Shown here piece after piece: positions 16,681-24,234 of a DNA stretch of 43,230 nt. Within the stretch, counting starts at the first letter, position 1. Each line of letters starts with the position of its first letter. The position numbers and the translations under genes were made by a program. Below the pieces are notes generated by a model, which was not told where the DNA came from, did not search any database, and saw nothing but the letters and a program-made list of their open reading frames with translations. This DNA is from a bacterium (GTDB taxonomy: Bacteria; Chloroflexota; Chloroflexia; Chloroflexales; Kallotenuaceae): contig JADDQE010000125.1 of assembly GCA_016781525.1 (NCBI GenBank), positions 1 to 43,230 of the forward strand. Direction: 5' to 3'.

Positions 16681-19600
16681 CTAGCACTGGCTAAAGCCGC
16701 AGGCGTTGCAGTGCATACAGCCTTCCTCGTGGACAAAGGCCGCCTCACCGCAGCTTGGGCACAGGTCCGCACGGATCGAGGGCAATGTTAGCTGTACCTG
16801 CTTTGGCGCGGTGTCGAGCTCGACATGCCCGCTCGTCTGGCCATTGCCGGGTAGGTAGCATTCTTCAATCGCCTGCGCTACGGCATCCGGCAGCGAGCGG
16901 ACCCGCGCGGGGCCGAAGCCCATCGAGCGTGCACCGCCGATGCCTCTGAGCTGGTGAACAATCTCGCGCAGCCGCTCCTTGGGTGTCAGCGGCGAGGCTA
17001 CCCGCAGCACGAGTGAGGCTAGTCGGCCAAGCGCCTCGGCCATACTCGTGACGTCGGAGCCTGCCTTGCCGGCCGTAACAAAGATTTCCAGCGGCTCGTG
17101 CTCGCTGTCGTCGTTGACGGTGACGAAGACGGAGCCGAGCGGGCTTTCCTTCTGCACCGTGACGCCGCGTACGAGATTGGGTCGAGGCCGGATCTTGGGC
17201 TGGTTCCAAAGCTCGGCGAGCGACTTCTTTGGACTTTCTGCTACGGGTTGCGCTGGAGCGGCCTCCTTCGGCTCGTCCTTCTTCAGGTTCAGTACCTGCT
17301 CGTCACGGGAGCCGTCTCGGTAGATCGTGCCGCCCTTGCAGCCGAGCCGGTACATATACTCGTATAGCTCGCGTGTCTGCTCGACGGTGTACTCGCTGGG
17401 CACGTTGCAGGTCTTCGAGATCGCGCTGTCGATCCAGCGCTGTAGTGCAGCCTGCACATTCACGTGCTCGCTCGGCGTGAGCTCCATCGCGCTGACGAAG
17501 TAGTCGGGCAGCGGCTGGCCCGGATTTGCCTGCTGCCACTCTTCCACGATCGCTACTTTTTCTTCGTGAACGCCCAGCCGGCTCTTGCGGAAGTAGCTCC
17601 ACGAGAAGTATGGCTCGACCCCTGTCGACGTCGCGACCATCGTGCCGGTCGTGCCGGTTGGAGCGACTGTCAGCAGCGTCACGTTGCGCAGGCCCTTCTG
17701 GCGCACGGCTTGGCGAACCAGCTCGGGCATCGCTTGCATATAGCCGCTCTGGAGCAGCTTGTCGGCGTCGAACTGTGGGAAGGGGCCTTTCTCTGCGGCG
17801 TTATCAGCCGAGGCATAGTAGGCTTCGCTGGCGAGCACCTCGCCCAGCTCGTCGAGGAATTTGAGGCACTCCTGCGAGCCGTAGCGGATGCCCAAGCGGA
17901 TCAGCATGTCGGCCAGGCCCATGATGCCCAAGCCCACCCGGCGCTCGTTCTGCTGCTGCTCTTGGTTCTCGTCGAAGAAGTAGGGCGTTGCGTCGATGAC
18001 ATTGTCCAGGAAGCGCACCGCATAGCGCACGCCCTGGCGGAGGTCATCCCACTGCACCTCGCCGTGTTGCACGAACTTGCCAAGGTTGATCGCGCCCAGG
18101 TTACAAATTCCCCAGGCGGGAAGTGGCTGTTCACCACACGGGTTAGTACAGATGAGCGGAGAAAAGTAATGGCTATTGCTCATCTTGTTCGTCCGGTCGA
18201 TGAACCAAAGGCCCGGCTCGGCGCTGGCCCAAGCGCTCTCGACGACATTGTTCCACACGTCGCGCGCCTTTACGGTCTTATGAACGAGGATCGGTTTGCC
18301 GGCCGCGCGCCACTTCGCGATGTCACCGTCCCACTCCTCGTTGTAGCCGGGAGTTTGCGGATCAGGAAAAACGAGATCCCAGTCCGCGTCGGCTTGAACC
18401 GCGGCCATGAAGTCGTCGGTCAGTCCCACGGAGATATTGGCGTTGGTGATCTTGCCCATCTCGCGCTTGGAGTTAATGAAGTTAAGCACGTCGGGATGCC
18501 ACACGTTCAGGATCAGCATGAGCGCGCCACGCCGCGAACCACCCTGCTCGATCAAGCCGGTCACGAACGAATACAACCCGCCCCATGACACCGAGCCGCT
18601 TGACCGCCCGTTCACGCCCTTAACGTAGGCGTGCTGCGGCCGCAATGAGGACAAATTAATCCCAACACCACCGCCGCGTGACATAATCTCCATCATCTGT
18701 GAGAGCGTATCGACGATGCCGCGCCGCGAGTCCTGCGGGCTGGGAATTACATAGCAGTTTGAAACAACAACACCGGCAGAGATGAATGAGTGATCTTCTT
18801 CGACCTCGATATCAAGCACGACTCCGGCGTAATCTTCGACGCCGATCTCGTCGATCCGTAGCCAGCGGAGACCGTTGTGTTCGAAATAGTATTTTAGGTC
18901 GATCTCATGGGCCGGAGCTGAAACACCAAAAAAGTCGGTGAAAAGTGCCGCGCACTCGTTAGCAGTGGCTTGAATACGGTATGCTGGATACCGCCCCAAC
19001 CGATGGGTGTTCTCTTTGATTGAGAAAAGATAGCCAAGTCGCAACAAAAGTTGATGTACTTGCGTCGCTAATCTACGATTAGAGAGCACGATACCGAGCT
19101 TGTTGCCGGAAATGTATCCGTCAGCGGTAAACAGGCCCTTGAGCAGTGCAAGGCTCAGGTCATGAGGCAGCCGCACAAGGTGTGTCGGAATTTGCTTGCC
19201 GTAGCTGTAGGCGCCGAAGAACGCCTTAAAGAATTGACCGAGTGCCATTGAGTTCGCCCACAAGTCAAGCCAGCGCTCGGTGCTGCTAACTTTGAGATGG
19301 GTTGCCACCCCAAACTTATCCTCAATAATTCGCGCGATGTTTTCTGCTTCTTCTCGCTCATCCAGGCCGAATACGATCTTAATGCCTGAAGGAATATCGC
19401 TTTGTGCGCGATGATTAATATTCCCGTCACCAAGCCACCGACCGAATAGGTAGCACAGGTCATGGTCAATCACGAGCCGATTTTTGATATCGTGATGTGT
19501 CCCGCCTGCCCTTAAGTGACCGTGATAGTCACTCCGTTGTTGCGCTTTGAAGAGTGCTCCATCACGCTCGACATACCCGGAAATATATTCAGAGACGTAG

Positions 19601-20436
19601 ATGGGCGCGACCTCCACTGCTTCACCATCGTATGCCGCAGCCAAGAAATCACCGGCCTTCAAATCTTTAGCGGGGATCCATCTGGGTTCCTGTTGCAGGC
19701 GCAGCCCATCACGGCTCTTATGGTTGTTAACCCACTCGGAACGGATAGCCAGCACTTTGTGTTCACCAGTGACCCGCAGGGCATCGTAGCCAAGCTTCTT
19801 GGTCTTGATGACAAAGAGGAGTTCTTCGGTTTCGCGTTCGAATTTGTGCAGGACTCGGCGTAGCCTGTTACGATGCGTTACCACTTGGTCACCGATAGTG
19901 ACCTCGGCAATCGGCTTGTACCCTTGCTCCGTCAGGATTTCCTGCTCTGGCGGCATACAATTAAAGAAGGTTAGCTGCTGATCGGTGCCGGCCGCAGTTA
20001 AAATCCGGCCGCCCGGTACGAACTTCCAATCGTCAAGCAGCCAGCGGAAGTTCGCCTCCCACACGGCTTGTTTCTCCGGCGTCGTCTCCATCGCCGCAAT
20101 GCCGCGCGCGACGCGATCCATCATCTGCCCTGGCTCGGTCTCCAGTGGTTTATCGACGTCCTCGATGCCCTGTTCGGTGACACTTCCATCACGCAGCTCG
20201 ACCGTCACGCGGCTCTTGCCGAGGGTGAGCACCGTTCCGATCTCGCGCTGACGAGTTTTCTGGTTCACGCATACGATCACAGTGTCGCCCGCGGCAAGCG
20301 ATTGCTTGGTCATGTCTTTGAGCGCATAGCGATCAAGAAATATTTTTTCGCCGAGCTCATTTAGCGTTGGCTGTGCTGGTACGTGTCCGTTCCCGTTGCG
20401 TTTTGCCGCCGCTCGGCGCTGCTCTGCCGTTGCCAT
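16681..20436 (-). CDS. nrdJ: Adenosylcobalamin-dependent ribonucleotide reductase, intein-containing
   Basis: Class II ribonucleotide reductase makes deoxyribonucleotides with an adenosylcobalamin-derived radical, so oxygen is not needed. The precursor has 1251 residues and the spliced enzyme would have 850. After the intein come 'SRGGGVGINLSSLRP', the thiyl-radical motif NPCGE (Cys767), Cys778 eleven residues later, and 'APTGTTGTM'. The first redox cysteine is Cys561, the residue right after the intein. A TSCPD-like domain ('EHEPLEIFVTAGKAGSDVTS') comes near the end, and the tail holds six cysteines (1226, 1229, 1240, 1243, 1246, 1251) for a zinc ribbon and re-reduction. AGGAGG precedes the ATG. 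Two NrdR-like boxes and a promoter lie upstream, and a strong terminator follows. Confidence 0.95.
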   Translation of the reverse strand: MATAEQRRAAAKRNGNGHVPAQPTLNELGEKIFLDRYALKDMTKQSLAAGDTVIVCVNQKTRQREIGTVLTLGKSRVTVELRDGSVTEQGIEDVDKPLETEPGQMMDRVARGIAAMETTPEKQAVWEANFRWLLDDWKFVPGGRILTAAGTDQQLTFFNCMPPEQEILTEQGYKPIAEVTIGDQVVTHRNRLRRVLHKFERETEELLFVIKTKKLGYDALRVTGEHKVLAIRSEWVNNHKSRDGLRLQQEPRWIPAKDLKAGDFLAAAYDGEAVEVAPIYVSEYISGYVERDGALFKAQQRSDYHGHLRAGGTHHDIKNRLVIDHDLCYLFGRWLGDGNINHRAQSDIPSGIKIVFGLDEREEAENIARIIEDKFGVATHLKVSSTERWLDLWANSMALGQFFKAFFGAYSYGKQIPTHLVRLPHDLSLALLKGLFTADGYISGNKLGIVLSNRRLATQVHQLLLRLGYLFSIKENTHRLGRYPAYRIQATANECAALFTDFFGVSAPAHEIDLKYYFEHNGLRWLRIDEIGVEDYAGVVLDIEVEEDHSFISAGVVVSNCYVIPSPQDSRRGIVDTLSQMMEIMSRGGGVGINLSSLRPQHAYVKGVNGRSSGSVSWGGLYSFVTGLIEQGGSRRGALMLILNVWHPDVLNFINSKREMGKITNANISVGLTDDFMAAVQADADWDLVFPDPQTPGYNEEWDGDIAKWRAAGKPILVHKTVKARDVWNNVVESAWASAEPGLWFIDRTNKMSNSHYFSPLICTNPCGEQPLPAWGICNLGAINLGKFVQHGEVQWDDLRQGVRYAVRFLDNVIDATPYFFDENQEQQQNERRVGLGIMGLADMLIRLGIRYGSQECLKFLDELGEVLASEAYYASADNAAEKGPFPQFDADKLLQSGYMQAMPELVRQAVRQKGLRNVTLLTVAPTGTTGTMVATSTGVEPYFSWSYFRKSRLGVHEEKVAIVEEWQQANPGQPLPDYFVSAMELTPSEHVNVQAALQRWIDSAISKTCNVPSEYTVEQTRELYEYMYRLGCKGGTIYRDGSRDEQVLNLKKDEPKEAAPAQPVAESPKKSLAELWNQPKIRPRPNLVRGVTVQKESPLGSVFVTVNDDSEHEPLEIFVTAGKAGSDVTSMAEALGRLASLVLRVASPLTPKERLREIVHQLRGIGGARSMGFGPARVRSLPDAVAQAIEECYLPGNGQTSGHVELDTAPKQVQLTLPSIRADLCPSCGEAAFVHEEGCMHCNACGFSQC
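18757..19959 (-). other. NrdJ intein with LAGLIDADG homing endonuclease
   Basis: Residues Cys160-Asn560 (401 residues) form an in-frame intein. It starts CMPPEQEILTEQGYKPI (block A) and has the block B pattern RVTGEHKVLAI (221-231, Thr and His in place). The two endonuclease motifs are LFGRWLGDGNI (330-340) and LLKGLFTADGYI (431-442). The splice end is VLDIEVEEDHSFISAGVVVSN, then Cys561. The penultimate residue is Ser560-1 (codon TCA at 18760-18762) rather than the usual His; I checked the codons: Cys TGT at 19957-19959, Asn AAC at 18757-18759. The DNA looks more AT-rich than the flanking nrdJ exteins, which fits acquisition by transfer. Splicing would join FFN to CYVIP, restoring the active-site cysteine. 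Confidence 0.93.
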
Positions 20437-20530
20437 GAAATCCTCCTGTGTGGCCGTCGATGCCTTGTTGTCGATGTAAAACGTTATGTCGTACTACCAC
20501 GTCGCCGATGTCGCTATTTGAAGTGACATA

Positions 20531-20546
20531 ATTCTAAATATAGCGT
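20531..20546 (-). promoter_or_regulatory. NrdR-like box 1
   Basis: Read on the minus strand this is ACGCTATATTTAGAAT, which fits the general NrdR box shape (AC-N-C-W-ATAT-N-T-W-G). It pairs with box 2: the two centres are 32 bp apart, about three helical turns, the arrangement known for NrdR operators. Confidence 0.6.
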
Positions 20547-20562
20547 ATTTATTCCTTTGTTC

Positions 20563-20578
20563 ACGCTATATGTAGGTA
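20563..20578 (+). promoter_or_regulatory. NrdR-like box 2
   Basis: ACGCTATATGTAGGTA fits the NrdR box pattern better than box 1. ATATAGCGT at 20538-20546 is its perfect inverted partner at 20563-20571. The spacer between the 16-bp boxes is 16 bp (20547-20562). No nrdR gene is in the window. Confidence 0.65.
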
Positions 20579-20583
20579 TCGAC

Positions 20584-20613
20584 ATGCTATCACAGCCTAA
20601 ATCTTCGTGTCAA
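20584..20613 (-). promoter_or_regulatory. Promoter of nrdJ
   Basis: On the minus strand, TTGACA (20608-20613) and TAGCAT (20584-20589) are 18 bp apart. The predicted transcript start falls at about 20577, inside NrdR-like box 2, so bound repressor would cover the start site. The leader to the ATG would be about 140 nt. Confidence 0.55.
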
Positions 20614-20681
20614 GCGGTGGTGGATGACAAATTGGTGGCGAATAACACTATACAGCTCCGTACGAACTTTCCCGTATGGAT

Positions 20682-20703
20682 CGGTCGCGTGCTAACGCGA
20701 CCG
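20682..20703. other. Perfect 9-bp stem-loop, role unknown
   Basis: CGGTCGCGT (20682-20690) and ACGCGACCG (20695-20703) form a perfect stem with a 4-nt GCTA loop. It lies in the nrdJ upstream region, about 280 bp before the next gene. A second imperfect hairpin (20658-20680) is just upstream. No U-tract follows on either side. It could mark the end of a small transcript or a protein-binding site. Confidence 0.4.
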
Positions 20704-20895
20704 TAGTGAAATTGTGTGCCACCCACCTATGCGCATTGATCTATTCGTCTGATGCGACGCTTGGATTTAGCGTTCAAGACATGGTCATGGTCGGCTTTTG
20801 CCGCTCCTACATCTAGGTGCGTTTTCCCCAATTCTTCCACTAAATGTGGATAAATACTCGAGGCAACCGTTAAACGCGGGTCCACGCGAAGTCGC

Positions 20896-20901
20896 TATAA
20901 T
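20896..20901 (+). promoter_or_regulatory. -10 element upstream of the zinc-ribbon gene
   Basis: A perfect TATAAT lies 83 bp before the start codon at 20984. No good -35 is at the right distance (the best is TTAAAC with a 20-bp gap), so this is a partial match only. Confidence 0.4.
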
Positions 20902-20983
20902 ATGGAGAGTGGGTGTTCAAACGGTAGAGGCGCAGTTGCTGCCACCATCCGACCACCCTCTAGTCTGGAAGATATGAAGTGCT

Positions 20984-21445
20984 ATGACTGTTACTCAACC
21001 GATGCTTGATACTCGCTGCGCGTGGTGCGGCTTCGATGCGGGCCTGCCGATTGTCAGTGAGCACGTGCACATCACAAATGCTCAGGTCGCAATGGAGCAC
21101 GCTGTGGGTCGTTGTCCCCAATGCGCGCGAACGACCGCCTTGGCACGCTGGGGCCGCGATCTGCGGTTTAGCTACAAGGCGCTCGAATATAAGCGCCTGT
21201 TCAGACGCTCCACCTGGGTGGCGGTGTACGATGTGATCTGCGCGTGGTGTGGGTCGAAGGCTACCGACCCCGCGGAAATTAATGTCACTGTCGCCAATCC
21301 CGTAAGCGAGCGCTTCCGCTACGATCTCTACGCGTGTCAGACCTGCGGCAAGGCTACCGCTATCTCGTACCTCGGAGAGCTACGAACACACTGTGCCATT
21401 CGCGACGACGTATACCGGGCGCTCTGGTATCTCGACCCGGATTAA
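20984..21445 (+). CDS. Unknown protein with two internally repeated zinc-ribbon modules
   Basis: I do not recognise this 153-residue protein. It contains four CxxC pairs arranged as two modules: C12/C15 with C44/C47, and C86/C89 with C118/C121. The modules align with each other: RCAWCG...CPQCARTTALARWG in the first and ICAWCG...CQTCGKATAISYLG in the second. Each would hold one zinc or possibly an iron ion. There is no membrane segment or signal peptide, so a cytoplasmic nucleic-acid- or protein-binding role is plausible but not shown. The ribosome-binding site is weak; ATG 21002 is an alternative start. It lies upstream of the Rieske gene, which has its own promoter. Confidence 0.65.
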   Translation: MTVTQPMLDTRCAWCGFDAGLPIVSEHVHITNAQVAMEHAVGRCPQCARTTALARWGRDLRFSYKALEYKRLFRRSTWVAVYDVICAWCGSKATDPAEINVTVANPVSERFRYDLYACQTCGKATAISYLGELRTHCAIRDDVYRALWYLDPD

Positions 21446-21486
21446 TTCGGACGTTTTACTACGGTCACCCTACACTGTAAACCCGA

Positions 21487-21515
21487 TTGTAGGCAGAAAT
21501 GACCTATGCTACAAT
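21487..21515 (+). promoter_or_regulatory. Promoter of the cytochrome bc operon
   Basis: TTGTAG (21487-21492) and TACAAT (21510-21515) are 17 bp apart, and TG at 21507-21508 makes an extended -10. A small 6-bp hairpin (ACGGCC/GGCCGT) follows at about 21522-21541. The leader to the Rieske ATG is about 130 nt. Confidence 0.65.
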
Positions 21516-21649
21516 GGGCCGACGGCCGTGGTATTGGCCGTGCGTTTTCACGTCTTTGCGTATGAACGTATGTGTGGCGCCGCTTCGGTCCGTTCTCAGC
21601 ACGGTGCACGGGCGCCACAGGGTAAGCAAACCAACGAAGGAGTCCGCGC

Positions 21650-22327
21650 ATGGCAGTCGAATCTGAGCCTCGAAACGCGGGGAGGCGGATTATCACACAG
21701 GAAGAGGCCGAGGCGATTGCTGCGAAGGCCCGGCCCGACCAGTCCCCGCCAACACGGCGACGGCGTATCAAGGTGACGCGCCGCGAAGCGCTGGTGTACG
21801 CCTTGGCGGGATCGACCGCTCTCGTTCTGGCGACCGGTGGCGCAGCGCTCGTGCAGCCCGATCCGTCGACTGACCCATTTCTGTCGTCATTCACGCCTGA
21901 GGTCATTCAAGAGAATGTGCCGGGCGGTTTTGCCTACCCGCGCTTCAAAGCGGGAGAGTTTGGCGGCCAGTTTACGGTTGCACGAAAAGCGGGTGAATAC
22001 ACCGCCGCCGAGGCCCCCGACCTTAACGCGACCGGCAAGTTCTACGTGGTGAAGGTCGATGACCCGGTTCCTACCCTGGAAGGTGTCGTCGCGCAGCAAG
22101 GGATTCAGGCGATTTATCAGGTGTGTACCCATCTTGGGTGTCTCATCCCGTTCCAGGCTGCCGAGAATCGCTTTATCTGCCCGTGCCACGGCTCGACCTT
22201 TGAGCGTAACAGCGATTACGTTCGCGGTCCGGCCGCGCGTAACCTCGACCAGTTCGTGGTCGAGGTGGGTGATGATGGCACAATCGTGGTCGATACGGGT
22301 AAGCGCCGAACTGGGTTGCCAGCCTAG
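21650..22327 (+). CDS. qcrA: Rieske iron-sulfur protein of the cytochrome bc complex
   Basis: The Rieske subunit takes the first electron from quinol at the Qo site. This 225-residue protein has a basic N-terminus with RRRRIKVTRREAL, then one membrane helix at about 47-68 that may be exported by the twin-arginine route. The Rieske domain is at about 130-215, with CTHLGC at 159-164 and CPCHG at 177-181. Cys159, His161, Cys177 and His180 would bind the [2Fe-2S] cluster, and Cys164/Cys179 the disulfide. GAAGGAG precedes the ATG. It is the first gene of a bc operon; a strong promoter lies upstream. Confidence 0.95.
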   Translation: MAVESEPRNAGRRIITQEEAEAIAAKARPDQSPPTRRRRIKVTRREALVYALAGSTALVLATGGAALVQPDPSTDPFLSSFTPEVIQENVPGGFAYPRFKAGEFGGQFTVARKAGEYTAAEAPDLNATGKFYVVKVDDPVPTLEGVVAQQGIQAIYQVCTHLGCLIPFQAAENRFICPCHGSTFERNSDYVRGPAARNLDQFVVEVGDDGTIVVDTGKRRTGLPA

Positions 22328-22398
22328 GCCGGTACGTGGCCGACAAGAATAGCTCCGCACGCATAGGTCGATTGATCAGCTGACAGATTGGAGAAAGT

Positions 22399-24168
22399 AT
22401 GGCGACTAGGCCAGCAGGACGGCCTGAGGGGCCGGTCCAGCGTTTGAAGGGCGCGTTGGTCGAGGCGAGCCGGTCCATCTTCCCCTCGATGGGCGCTGCC
22501 GAATGGCGCTCGGTGATTCGGGGTGAAGCCGCGCCGCGTCCGAATCCGCGCATGCGCGTGCACACCAATAGCTTCTTTTATCACATCCGGCCCCGCGCGC
22601 TGCCGCTCGAAGCTACCGCCTGGTATTACACCTTTGGCTTGGGCTGGATGTCATTCTTCTTTTTCGTGCTGGAAGCGATTACCGGCGCGATCTTGATGGT
22701 GTATTACACGCCATCACCACTCGTGGCCTACGCCGACATGCAGAAAATCATCAGCGACGTGCCCTTGGGCCGGTTGCTTCGCAACATGCACCGGCTAGGC
22801 GCTCACATGATGGTGCTTGTGGTGATCTTGCATATGATGCGGACATACTTTACCGCCTCATATAAAGCACCGCGGCAGTTTATCTGGGTCACTGGTATTA
22901 TCCTGCTGCTCGTCACGCTGCTGCTCTCCTTCTCGGGCTACTTGCTGCCGTGGGATCAGCTGGCCTACTGGGCGGTGACGATCGGATCGTCGATGGCTGA
23001 GGCAGCCCCGCTCTTTGGTAGCGCGACGAACCTGTTGCTGCGTGGTGGTGTCGATATCGGCGCCGGCACGTTGCTGCGCTTCTACTTGCTCCATATCTTC
23101 CTGCTGCCGATGGTGGCGATCATCCTCATCAGCATCCACTACTACGCCGTCCGCAAGCAGGAGATTTCGCCGATCCATGAGCTGTTCGCGCCCGACAACC
23201 CGCGCGGCTGGGGCAAGCCCACCAAGCGCAAGGTTCCATTCCTGCCCGATCAGGTCTTCTTCGAGATCGCGCTGATCCTGCTGCTGACCTTCGCCTTCGT
23301 CGCGATCAATTACTTCTTCTGGGATGCGAAGCTCGAAAGCCATGCAAATCCCGGGGTAACGCCCCAGCACACCAAGGCGCCGTGGTACTTCTTGTGGCTC
23401 CAAGGTATGCTGAAGTTCGGCGACAAGCTCGTCTTCGGCCTGATCCTTGGACCGCTCGTGCTCGTGCTACCGATCCTGCTGCCCTATCTCGATCGTAACC
23501 CTTCGCGCCGCTTCGCCGACCGCAAGGTCGCGCTGGCCTCCGGTGTGATGGCGCTCCTCTACTTCGGCTATGTGTCATACGCGGGGTTGCCCGAGTACGG
23601 CATCCAGCAGACCGGAAGCCAGGAGATCCTGACCGAGTTCGTGCCGATCGAGGGTGAGGGCATCGTCGACCACGTTCCGTGGAGCGAGCTGCCCAGTACG
23701 GCCGTGGTTTACCAGGTCCAGTCCACTGAAGGTACGCATCCTCTCGAGACACTGACCGACGTCAATGGAAATCCTGTTCCGATGGAGAGCATGACGGCTG
23801 AGACGCAGCATCTGTTTGTCGAGTTCCGTGAGGCGGTCGAGCACTGGGTCGAGATCGACGAGCGTTTCCGCAACCCGACCGCGACGCTGGCAATTGAGCC
23901 GTGGACCTACCTCCAGCGTGAGGAGGGCGGCGAGACCCAGGTTGTTACTGGTCAAGACGGACAGCCCGAGCTCGCGATTAAGCGCGCGACTGTTACGCTG
24001 GTCTTCGAAGCGACCGAGGTCGACGAGAACGGTAATGTGGTTTCGCGGCAGACGGCGACCGGCGAGCAGGAGTATAGCCGCACCCAACAGTCCGACTTCT
24101 TGCACCGCGACTCACACCACGATCGGCTGGAGGAGAACGCGTCGTCGCCGCGTGAGGCAAGCCAGTAA
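22399..24168 (+). CDS. qcrB: Cytochrome b, one-piece, with C-terminal extension
   Basis: This is the membrane quinol-oxidising subunit that binds two b haems. The 589-residue protein has the cytochrome b N-domain: axial His131 and His145 in helix B (14 apart) and His232 and His247 in helix D (15 apart). The 15-residue gap in helix D is the cytochrome b6 pattern. The C-domain follows (about 280-400), making an uninterrupted fusion of the b6 and subunit-IV parts. The Qo motif reads KAPWY (326-330) in place of PEWY. After the last helix (about 378-395) comes a soluble tail of about 190 residues without a recognised domain. GGAGAAAG precedes the ATG. It lies between the Rieske protein and cytochrome c. 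Confidence 0.93.
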   Translation: MATRPAGRPEGPVQRLKGALVEASRSIFPSMGAAEWRSVIRGEAAPRPNPRMRVHTNSFFYHIRPRALPLEATAWYYTFGLGWMSFFFFVLEAITGAILMVYYTPSPLVAYADMQKIISDVPLGRLLRNMHRLGAHMMVLVVILHMMRTYFTASYKAPRQFIWVTGIILLLVTLLLSFSGYLLPWDQLAYWAVTIGSSMAEAAPLFGSATNLLLRGGVDIGAGTLLRFYLLHIFLLPMVAIILISIHYYAVRKQEISPIHELFAPDNPRGWGKPTKRKVPFLPDQVFFEIALILLLTFAFVAINYFFWDAKLESHANPGVTPQHTKAPWYFLWLQGMLKFGDKLVFGLILGPLVLVLPILLPYLDRNPSRRFADRKVALASGVMALLYFGYVSYAGLPEYGIQQTGSQEILTEFVPIEGEGIVDHVPWSELPSTAVVYQVQSTEGTHPLETLTDVNGNPVPMESMTAETQHLFVEFREAVEHWVEIDERFRNPTATLAIEPWTYLQREEGGETQVVTGQDGQPELAIKRATVTLVFEATEVDENGNVVSRQTATGEQEYSRTQQSDFLHRDSHHDRLEENASSPREASQ

Positions 24169-24234
24169 TCATGCGATTCGTCCGGAGTGGACTATGCAGT
24201 ATGGTTCGCTCCGGACGCCAGCTAAGGGAATACA

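Larger units (their letters stand above)
20437..20983. other. Divergent intergenic region between nrdJ and the zinc-ribbon gene
   Basis: These 547 bp are visibly more AT-rich than the coding sequence. They contain the NrdR-like boxes, the nrdJ promoter, the stem-loop at 20682-20703 and a TATAAT at 20896-20901 that may serve the downstream gene. I saw no cobalamin riboswitch signature and no convincing gene. Confidence 0.55.

Noticed and set aside
17464-18588. 374-codon plus-strand frame inside nrdJ
   Set aside because: Antisense shadow of a strongly conserved gene; no ribosome-binding site.
20437-20983. Cobalamin riboswitch upstream of nrdJ
   Set aside because: I looked for the B12-box-type conserved core and paired arms and saw neither; the region is explained by the NrdR-like boxes and promoter.
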